Of a DNA stretch of 64,000 nt, positions 58,259 through 64,000 are shown in pieces. The notes under the pieces were generated by a model, which was not told the DNA's origin, did no database searches, and saw only the letters and a list, made by a program, of their open reading frames with translations. This stretch comes from an uncultured Mucilaginibacter sp. GTDB taxonomy: Bacteria; Bacteroidota; Bacteroidia; Sphingobacteriales; Sphingobacteriaceae. Position 1 is the first letter of the stretch; each line of letters begins with the position of its first letter. The position numbers and the translations under genes are program-made. The stretch lies in contig NZ_CAITNG010000047.1 in assembly GCF_903893715.1 (NCBI RefSeq), positions 62,001 to 126,000 on the forward strand, given 5' to 3'.

Positions 58259-59218
58259 ATGCTTGATATTTTTATTGTGGGTGCCGGCCCTATTGGTTTG
58301 GCTTGCGGCTTAGCCGCTCAAAAAGCCGGTCTCAGTTTCGTAATTGTTGATAAAGGTTGTTTGGTCAACTCCCTGTACAACTACCCATCCACCATGACCT
58401 TCTTTTCCACTTCCGAGAAGCTGGAAATAGGCGGCATTCCATTCGTATCCAACAATGTAAAACCGGTGCGTGCCGAGGCATTGGAATACTATCGCCGTGT
58501 AGCGGTATCCAATAATATGCCCATCAACTTATTTGAGGAGGTACTGAACATTGCACACCAAGATGGTGTCTACACCATAAGAACGGCTAAAACCGAATAT
58601 CAGGCAAAATACGTTATCATTGCCACAGGTTTTTATGATATAGCCGTTAAACTAAACATACCCGGCGAAGATCTGCCCAAAGTAAAGCACTATTACCAGG
58701 ATCCGCATTACTATGCCATGCAAAAGGTATTGGTAGTGGGGGCGAGCAATTCTGCGGTCGATGTAGCTTTGGAAACCTACCGCAAAGGTGCCGGGGTAAC
58801 CATGGTGGTGCGCGATGCTGACATCAGTACGCGCGTTAAATACTGGGTACGGCCCGATATCATCAACCGGATAAAAGAGGGTAGCATTAAGGCTTATTTT
58901 AACAGCTCGCTGAAGGCGGTGCGCCAATACGAGGTTGACATTGAAACACCCGAAGGCATCGTAACCATTCCCAACGATTTTGTAATGGCCATGACGGGCT
59001 ATAAACCTAACTTCGAATTTTTAAAGAAGATAGGTATCAACCTTTCCGCAGATGATAATTTGTTGCCCCAGTACAACCCCGAAACCATGGAAACCCATTT
59101 GCCCGGCCTTTACCTCGCCGGTGTGGTTTGCGGCGGTATGGATACGCATTTATGGTTTATCGAAAACTCGCGCGTGCATGCGGAGATGATTATTGGGGAC
59201 ATTGTGACCAAACGATAA
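58259..59218 (+). CDS. ypdA: YpdA-like FAD/NAD(P)-dependent disulfide reductase
   Basis: A 319-residue flavoprotein of the two-dinucleotide-binding class. The FAD motif is FIVGAGPIGLACGLAAQKAG and the NAD(P) motif VLVVGASNSAVDVALETY; it lacks the C-x-x-C redox motif of thioredoxin reductase. This matches YpdA, the putative bacillithiol disulfide reductase. TGYKPNFEFLKKIG and the C-terminal AGVVCGGMDTHLWFIENSR fit as well. It may keep low-molecular-weight thiols reduced; no bsh genes are seen here. Confidence 0.92.
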   Translation: MLDIFIVGAGPIGLACGLAAQKAGLSFVIVDKGCLVNSLYNYPSTMTFFSTSEKLEIGGIPFVSNNVKPVRAEALEYYRRVAVSNNMPINLFEEVLNIAHQDGVYTIRTAKTEYQAKYVIIATGFYDIAVKLNIPGEDLPKVKHYYQDPHYYAMQKVLVVGASNSAVDVALETYRKGAGVTMVVRDADISTRVKYWVRPDIINRIKEGSIKAYFNSSLKAVRQYEVDIETPEGIVTIPNDFVMAMTGYKPNFEFLKKIGINLSADDNLLPQYNPETMETHLPGLYLAGVVCGGMDTHLWFIENSRVHAEMIIGDIVTKR

Positions 59219-59295
59219 ATTTTACTGCAGGCAAGCAAATTTCATTGTTTTAAATCAGCTATTTACAATTGATTATTTTCGATTATCTTTAGCTG

Positions 59296-60369
59296 ATGAA
59301 GAAACATTACCGGCACGAAAAAGACTGTCTGAACTGCGGAGCTGAACTACAAGGCCATTTTTGCCATGTTTGCGGGCAAGAGAACCTGCAGATAAAGGAG
59401 AACTTCGGGCACCTGATGAGCCATGCCATTGCCGATTACTTTCATTTTGATGAAAAGTTTTTTCACACCATGAAACCCCTGTTGTTTCAGCCGGGCAAAC
59501 TAACGGTCGATTATATGGCCGGCAAGCGTACCCAATACCTACACCCCATCCGTATATACATCTTTATCAGCTTGATTTTCTTTTTGCTGTATTTCAGTAA
59601 CGACAGCAAAGTCGAAAAAAAGTCGGTTACCGTAAGACCTTTTAACAAAGAGCATTTTTTAGATAGCCTGAGCAAAGCCGTGGGTAAAGACGGTTTGGAC
59701 CTTGGGATAACACATATCACAAAAGAACAATTAAAAAGCGGCCTGGTCGATGTTAAAGTCAGTGCTGACGGCAGGGATACCAATATAACAATAGGACCAC
59801 CATCCCTCAAAAGGTTAAGTGAGATTGGCAGCAGTACTAAAGACACCAGCTATGAGCAATATTTGCAATCGCAGCAAAAACTTGCCCCTGCCGACCGCGA
59901 CGGTTTTATAAGCCGTTACTTCGAGAAAAAGAACCTGGAATGGAAAAGCAAGGGGCTAACACCCCGGGAAGCGGTATCAGAGTCGTTTAAGCATAATTTC
60001 CCTAAATTGATGTTTTTCCTTGTTCCCCTTTTTGCGGTGTTGCTGAGGTTAGTATTTTGGAAGAACCATAAGTTTTATGTGGAGCATCTCATCTACGCAT
60101 TTCACCTGCATTGTTTTTTCTTTTTGTTTTTAACCCTGGTGATGCTGATAAAAATGGCCTTGCCGGTTTCATGGTCGGCTGTGGGCGGTTGGGTGAGTTT
60201 TTTGGCTACTGTTGGGGTGATATGGTATGTTTACCGGTCATTAAGGGTGTTGTACCACCGCAGCCGGTGGCGTACCGTTAGCAAGATGATTGGTTTATCG
60301 TTTATGTACATGATAACCTTCTCTGTTTGTGTAAGTATCTTTTTGGTCATAGTTGCCGCTTTCGGTTAA
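59296..60369 (+). CDS. DUF3667 zinc-ribbon membrane protein
   Basis: A 357-residue protein with an N-terminal zinc ribbon CLNCGAELQGHFCHVCGQEN, then HFDEKFFHTMKPLLFQPGKL and KRTQYLHPIRIYIFISLIFF leading into a first membrane helix near 89-105. A soluble middle (about 110-230) is followed by four further helices. This arrangement is the DUF3667 family, common in Bacteroidota, of unknown function. It stands alone. Confidence 0.9.
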   Translation: MKKHYRHEKDCLNCGAELQGHFCHVCGQENLQIKENFGHLMSHAIADYFHFDEKFFHTMKPLLFQPGKLTVDYMAGKRTQYLHPIRIYIFISLIFFLLYFSNDSKVEKKSVTVRPFNKEHFLDSLSKAVGKDGLDLGITHITKEQLKSGLVDVKVSADGRDTNITIGPPSLKRLSEIGSSTKDTSYEQYLQSQQKLAPADRDGFISRYFEKKNLEWKSKGLTPREAVSESFKHNFPKLMFFLVPLFAVLLRLVFWKNHKFYVEHLIYAFHLHCFFFLFLTLVMLIKMALPVSWSAVGGWVSFLATVGVIWYVYRSLRVLYHRSRWRTVSKMIGLSFMYMITFSVCVSIFLVIVAAFG

Positions 60370-60434
60370 GTTTATTTTTAATTAAAACATTGTCGGTTTA
60401 GTTTGGTTATCAACACATAACAAACTAAATAAAC

Positions 60435-60650
60435 ATGAAAAAGATATTGTTTTTATTAGCCTTTGTAACCCTCACGATAGGTGCAATGGCCCAACAAAAA
60501 GTGGTAAAAGACGAAGTTAAAGTTAAGAAAACCACTACCCCAATGCAAAAGGTACATAATGTGTTCAGTAAACACAAACAGTATAGCGGTACAAAAACCA
60601 AACACGTTAAAAAGGTTGAAAAAGCAGTAACGGTAAAAAAAGAAGATTGA
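60435..60650 (+). CDS. Small secreted Lys-rich protein
   Basis: A 71-residue protein with a clear signal peptide (MKKILFLLAFVTLTIGAMAQ) and a highly basic, Lys/Thr/Val-rich mature part (VKVKKTTTPMQKVHNVFSKH, then KTKHVKKVEKAVTVKKED). A short exported basic peptide, no family recognised. It has its own terminator at 60652-60681. Confidence 0.72.
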   Translation: MKKILFLLAFVTLTIGAMAQQKVVKDEVKVKKTTTPMQKVHNVFSKHKQYSGTKTKHVKKVEKAVTVKKED

Positions 60651-60651
60651 G

Positions 60652-60681
60652 AAAAAGGGGAAGCGAAAGCTTCCCCTTTTT
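60652..60681 (+). terminator. Rho-independent terminator with GAAA loop
   Basis: AAAAAGGGGAAGC (60652-60664) pairs perfectly with GCTTCCCCTTTTT (60669-60681) around a GAAA tetraloop. It lies 2 bp after the stop codon of the small secreted protein. Confidence 0.92.
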
Positions 60682-60729
60682 GTTTTTTGCTGCAGTTTAA
60701 AGTAATTTTATGGCAACAATAAAGGTTGC

Positions 60730-61266
60730 ATGCAAAGCATTGGCGAAAACTACCTGTTGAACAGTAAGAAATTGTTTGCCTATTATAAATCGTTAGGCGA
60801 TAAGGCTATTGAGCGCACCAGCGAAGATGACCTGCATTGGCAGTACAATGCCCAATCAAACAGTATGGCCGCCATTATCAAACACATGGCAGGTAATTCG
60901 TTATCACGCTGGACGGATTTTTTGACTACTGATGGCGAAAAACCATGGCGCAATCGCGATAATGAGTTTGAAGACGAGCACTTGTCGAAAGCAAAACTCA
61001 TTGCTTACTGGAACAAAGGCTGGCAATGCCTTTTTGATGCCATCGACCCGCTTACACACAACGACTTATTAAAAACCATTTATATCCGCGGCGAAGCGCA
61101 TACGGTTATTGAAGCTATTAACCGGCAGTTGGCGCATTTAACTATGCATGTGGGGCAAATTGTTTTCATCGCTAAAATGATAGCGGGGGATGATTGGGTT
61201 TCGTTAACGATACCCAAGGGGAAGTCGAAAGAGTTTAATAATCAGAAGTTTGGGGGAGTGAAGTAA
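60730..61266 (+). CDS. DinB-like superfamily protein (DUF1572 type)
   Basis: A 178-residue cytoplasmic four-helix protein. Three His that could bind metal are present: MAAIIKHMAGNSLSRW, RQLAHLTMHVGQIVFIAKM with two, the pattern of the DinB/YfiT metalloenzyme-like superfamily; the length and text fit the DUF1572 subgroup. Some DinB proteins are thiol S-transferases. No partner gene is evident. Confidence 0.85.
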   Translation: MQSIGENYLLNSKKLFAYYKSLGDKAIERTSEDDLHWQYNAQSNSMAAIIKHMAGNSLSRWTDFLTTDGEKPWRNRDNEFEDEHLSKAKLIAYWNKGWQCLFDAIDPLTHNDLLKTIYIRGEAHTVIEAINRQLAHLTMHVGQIVFIAKMIAGDDWVSLTIPKGKSKEFNNQKFGGVK

Positions 61267-61293
61267 ATATATCCCGGATTGCGAAACAATTCC

Positions 61294-61317
61294 TCATTTG
61301 CACATCCGCACATTAAA
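61294..61317. repeat. TTGCACAT word array
   Basis: CATTTGCACATCCGCACATT repeats the word seen at 29017-29064; it fills the short gap between convergent genes. Confidence 0.4.
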
Positions 61318-61318
61318 G

Positions 61319-62527
61319 TCAATCCCTACTTAACTTAACCCTATACAATATCCCAATCCCCACATAATCGGCTTCCGTTCGGTGCAGGTATTGTTTTGCT
61401 TCGAGGGCGAACGAGGGCGTGATAAAGTATTTGCCGCCAAAATCCCAATACCAGTTTGGTGGGTCGGGGTGAAAACCTTTAAGGCCCTGATAAGCATTAA
61501 AGTGCAGGTATTGCCCATAATTGATATCGAATACTACGCGGCCTAAGTAAATATCGGGGCCGGCGCTTATGCCAACCGTCCAACGGTCATAACTGCTGGC
61601 CAGCTCCTGGAAGGTGGCATAAAAATGGTTAATGGTTTGTATGGTATCGAGCGTGGTGTAATAATATATGGCATCGGCACCCAGTTTAAAGCCAAACAAC
61701 GAGTTAAAACGGTAGGTGTAGCCAGCGTAAAAACCCGATTTGTACAGGTGCGAAGTAGCAGTACGCTGGTACTGGCTTTCGGCAGGGCTAATACCCTGAT
61801 TAGTTTGAAAAAGTCCCCGCCGCCCGATATTAGCACCAAACTCAAACGAGTGTTTGGCAAAGGTTTTATACTTTTCGTTAGTTTGCGAGGTGCCCGGGCC
61901 CGCTTTGTCGATATCATGGTCGATGCCGATGGAGGCGTTCAATACATTCACCCCATCGTTGGGCAGCTTTACCGCGGCGTTCGAGTAGTGGTAAATATCG
62001 ATACCGGCCAATAGCCGGGTGGTTTTTGAAACCGGGGTAACTACTTTTAGCCCCGCCTGGGCTGTAAAGTTGATATGGCTGCCAATTAGCGGATTGTTAT
62101 CGGTATAATAGTCTTGAGTAGCATACGCGAAACCAAAGCCGGGTGTAACCCTTACGTCGGTAGCGCCAATGTTGAACAGCGAGATATCCAAACGGCTTGT
62201 CAGCCCGAATACATTGCCCAAAATACCCGTGCTGCCCGGCTGTTTAACCAAATATGCACCATCCAACTGACGATAGGAGGCTGCGAAGCTGATGCGTTTT
62301 ACCCTAAACATGCGTACCCAAGGGGCCTCGTTATTGGCCATGTTGAGGTGATAAGTAGCTTCGACGCCATAAAACTGGCCTTTTAATGTATTCCCCTCGC
62401 CCGAAAACATTTGCAGGCCATATACCGGCGAAAATTCAATACTGTTTTGTTTGTCCTGCGCGCGGGCATGTTGTAAAGACAGGCAAGTAAAAATGAAGAA
62501 AGGAAAAAAGGTAAATTTTTGGTCCAT
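61319..62527 (-). CDS. PagL-like acyloxyacyl hydrolase / lipid A deacylase family outer membrane protein
   Basis: A 402-residue exported protein: signal peptide ending QHARAQ, then a beta-barrel. The segment HYSNAAVKLPNDGVN (residues 180-194) aligns with the PagL active site; His180, Ser182, Asn183 and Asn190 match the conserved His, Ser and Asn residues. Residue 194, where Pseudomonas PagL has its Glu, is Asn. PagL removes the 3-O acyl chain of lipid A at the outer membrane. It is over twice the length of classical PagL (about 150-170), as is usual in Bacteroidota, and activity is unproven. Confidence 0.75.
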   Translation of the reverse strand: MDQKFTFFPFFIFTCLSLQHARAQDKQNSIEFSPVYGLQMFSGEGNTLKGQFYGVEATYHLNMANNEAPWVRMFRVKRISFAASYRQLDGAYLVKQPGSTGILGNVFGLTSRLDISLFNIGATDVRVTPGFGFAYATQDYYTDNNPLIGSHINFTAQAGLKVVTPVSKTTRLLAGIDIYHYSNAAVKLPNDGVNVLNASIGIDHDIDKAGPGTSQTNEKYKTFAKHSFEFGANIGRRGLFQTNQGISPAESQYQRTATSHLYKSGFYAGYTYRFNSLFGFKLGADAIYYYTTLDTIQTINHFYATFQELASSYDRWTVGISAGPDIYLGRVVFDINYGQYLHFNAYQGLKGFHPDPPNWYWDFGGKYFITPSFALEAKQYLHRTEADYVGIGILYRVKLSRD

Positions 62528-62608
62528 AGGTACGCTAAATCAACATATAACGGACAAATATGAATAAATGTTTGGGTATATGGGTTTAGGCAGTGTATTT
62601 ATTATAGG

Positions 62609-62676
62609 ATGTTATTGCCACGAAGGCACAAAGACACGAAGTTTTTATTTTGTGACTTGGCGTCTTAGTGGCTCGA
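62609..62676. repeat. GCCACGAAGGCACAAAG-type dispersed repeat
   Basis: GCCACGAAGGCACAAAGACA near the left end and GGCGTCTTAGTGGC at the right are imperfect inverted copies around an AT-rich centre. I know close versions as a common intergenic repeat in environmental bacteria. It overlaps the last codons of the WYL regulator, whose stop lies at 62665-62667. Confidence 0.55.
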
Positions 62677-63636
62677 AATAAACTCACGTTCAGATAGTTG
62701 TTTGTTGATACCGGCCAGTATTTTTGCGATCTTGATTTTTAAGAGTTCGTTGCTCACAATCTGGGCCATATCGGCAAACATGATGAACCAGCGGGCAAAA
62801 CCTTCTATCGAATTGGTTAAAAAGGTCATTTCCAGATAGTCGCCATCTTCCTTTTCGGATACGAAACCCATGTAAAATTTTTGGTCGTTGATGTGCGGTA
62901 TGATGGATTTTTCTATCCGGATAACGATGGTTTGCAGGTCGTTCTCTTTACCAACTTTACCTAAATATTCTTTCAGGGTGGGGTGTTGCCCGGTAAATAA
63001 ATCATCTGATACCATGAGACTTTGTATCCGGTCGATACGGAAATCGCGGTAGTCTGAACGTAATCGGCACCAGGCAATCAGGTGCCAAAAGTTATCGGCA
63101 TAGAATATCCCAACCGGCTCCATATCGCGTTTTGTTCGTTCCTGGCTGTGGTTGGCAAAATATTGCAGGCTAAGCACCCGTTTTTCGGATATCCCTTTTA
63201 AAATATTCTGAATAGGGTTTATTCCCTCCGGTTTATTACCAACGCGCCTGCTTTTCAGTACTTCAATTCGCTGGTCTATCTGTTCCAAAAAATCCTTATC
63301 GGCACTGCGCAATACCGCCCTTACTTTGTACATGGCCGATTTATAACTTTCTTCCGTTGTGGCATCCGTCAGTTTTTCCATAAACTTTTCGGCGGTAAGG
63401 AAAGCTGTCGCTTCTTCTTTGGTAAACATCACTGGCGGCAGGCGGTACCCGTCCATAATGGAATAGCCCACACCGGCCTCGCCAATAATGGGGATGCCGG
63501 CCTCTTCCAATGTTTTTACATCCCGGTAAACGGTGCGCAGGCTGATGCCGAAGCGTTCGGCAATATCATAGGCCTTTACCACCCGCCTCGACTGGAGCTG
63601 GATTAATATGGCGGTAATACGGTCGATGCGGTTCAT
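62665..63636 (-). CDS. YafY-type WYL-domain transcriptional regulator
   Basis: A 323-residue DNA-binding protein starting at ATG 63634-63636. The N-terminal winged HTH is RITAILIQLQSRRVVKAYD then IAERFGISLRTVYRDVKTLE; the WYL domain (residues about 130-230) includes EPVGIFYADNFWHLIAWCRL and RDFRIDRIQS, with a C-terminal WCX extension. WYL domains sense nucleic-acid or small ligand signals and commonly regulate defence or stress genes. Its last codons overlap a dispersed repeat. Autoregulation or targets are unknown. Confidence 0.9.
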   Translation of the reverse strand: MNRIDRITAILIQLQSRRVVKAYDIAERFGISLRTVYRDVKTLEEAGIPIIGEAGVGYSIMDGYRLPPVMFTKEEATAFLTAEKFMEKLTDATTEESYKSAMYKVRAVLRSADKDFLEQIDQRIEVLKSRRVGNKPEGINPIQNILKGISEKRVLSLQYFANHSQERTKRDMEPVGIFYADNFWHLIAWCRLRSDYRDFRIDRIQSLMVSDDLFTGQHPTLKEYLGKVGKENDLQTIVIRIEKSIIPHINDQKFYMGFVSEKEDGDYLEMTFLTNSIEGFARWFIMFADMAQIVSNELLKIKIAKILAGINKQLSEREFISSH

Positions 63637-63730
63637 GGTAATAAAGCTAAGCAATTATAGCTTAAACACAATAATAGGGCGGCATTTTCGTATACCATAG
63701 TTAACAACCGACACACCACAATTGTTCACG

Positions 63731-63940
63731 ATGAAGAAATTCTACCTCTTTTTGATCCTCATTTCGGCGGCTTTGGTTTGCCTAAACATCAGGTGCGCCA
63801 AAATCAATAAGGACCAGCCCTGCGGCATATACCAGCAAAACCAAAGCCAGTTGTTTAAAAGTACCGATAGCCGCTGCTATTACCTCGATAATTCGGGAAA
63901 CAAAGTTTATGTAAACAACTCGAACTGCACTTGTTTTTAG
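63731..63940 (+). CDS. Small exported Cys-containing protein
   Basis: A 69-residue protein starting at ATG 63731 (the frame reaches a TTG at 63722). MKKFYLFLILISAALVCLNI RCA looks like a lipoprotein or signal peptide, followed by a 45-residue Asn/Ser-rich mature part with five Cys (CAKINKDQPCGIYQQNQ, RCYYLDNSGNKVYVNNSNC, TCF). The Cys may form disulfides outside the cytoplasm. I do not recognise the family. Confidence 0.65.
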   Translation: MKKFYLFLILISAALVCLNIRCAKINKDQPCGIYQQNQSQLFKSTDSRCYYLDNSGNKVYVNNSNCTCF

Positions 63941-63960
63941 CCTCATCCAAACCCTCTCCA

Positions 63961-63978
63961 TCCCGATAGCTATCGGGA
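63961..63978. repeat. 18-bp palindrome TCCCGATAGCTATCGGGA
   Basis: A perfect 18-bp palindrome, identical to the one at 49659-49676 inside a coding sequence. It lies downstream of the last gene, near the right edge of the window. Confidence 0.8.
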
Positions 63979-64000
63979 TCAATTTCGAATTTATTTTGAT

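Noticed and set aside
1..64000. tRNA genes, prophage, integrase or transposase
   Set aside because: No cloverleaf-like sequence ending in CCA and no recombinase motif was recognised on either strand; a dedicated search could still find a divergent one.

Overview
The window looks like a chromosomal segment of a Bacteroidota bacterium, most likely family Sphingobacteriaceae (Pedobacter/Mucilaginibacter-like). The reasons are a 286-residue primary sigma factor of the Bacteroidota type, TAnnTTTG-type -7 promoter elements with few Shine-Dalgarno sites, an N-terminally extended NusB, an outer-membrane TonB-dependent protein with a CarboxypepD-like N-terminus, and many families that I know mainly from this phylum (DUF5777, DUF3667, DUF5522, DUF6496, DUF2911, DUF2975 with a YozG-like regulator). 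Most of the window is ordinary core and housekeeping DNA. No tRNA, rRNA, CRISPR array, transposase, integrase or phage gene was seen. One structural RNA is clear: the small SRP RNA (ffs) at 58052-58157.

Layout. 1-5314: 3' truncated heparinase-like gene, small membrane and secreted proteins, a TPR lipoprotein histidine kinase and a glutaryl-CoA dehydrogenase-like enzyme. 5315-7353: the most unusual stretch. It holds 99-bp direct repeats, then a 106-bp broken copy of the 5' end of folB, then an AT-rich YwqK/MORN-type lipoprotein gene with an in-frame stop, then the intact folB preceded by the same 106 bp. 7343-15405: FAD-linked oxidase, thioesterase, Hsp20, a large MGH1/GH63-like glycosidase and an outer-membrane receptor. 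15464-21965: aminotransferase; an operon of cation efflux pump, Nudix hydrolase, bioA and a ferritin-like protein; PhzF-like protein; rpoD. 22181-32191: a DUF2975 pair with a small regulator, sugar oxidoreductases, DUF2911, a flotillin-like protein with a disturbed N-terminus, DUF6496, a GH28 polygalacturonase and an MFS pump. 32325-39782: leucine dehydrogenase-like protein lacking the catalytic lysine, then the conserved nusB-DUF1573-yajC-ybbR-coaE-MBL-DUF5522 run, MarR, ZIP and PAP2. 39867-49281: phosphohexomutase, cysteine desulfurase, PIN toxin with antitoxin, peptide transporter, thiolase and an HscA-type chaperone. 49423-64000: a metalloprotease/propeller/barrel protein, dinB, 2H phosphoesterase, an ECF-sigma envelope operon, ffs, ypdA, PagL-like protein and a WYL regulator.

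How the parts relate. Several groups are translationally coupled by 1-11 bp overlaps (folB with the oxidase, bioA with the ferritin-like gene, ybbR-coaE-MBL-DUF5522, PAP2-ZIP, sigma with its membrane partner), so they are probably co-expressed. A second theme is the intergenic DNA. Many gaps carry short arrays of degenerate 7-9 bp words, each array with its own word, plus palindromic dispersed repeats. One such array supplies the start codon of a gene and another interrupts a coding sequence in frame. Start codons were re-chosen by hand: several genes appear to use TTG, and many long upstream extensions were trimmed to the first plausible ATG.
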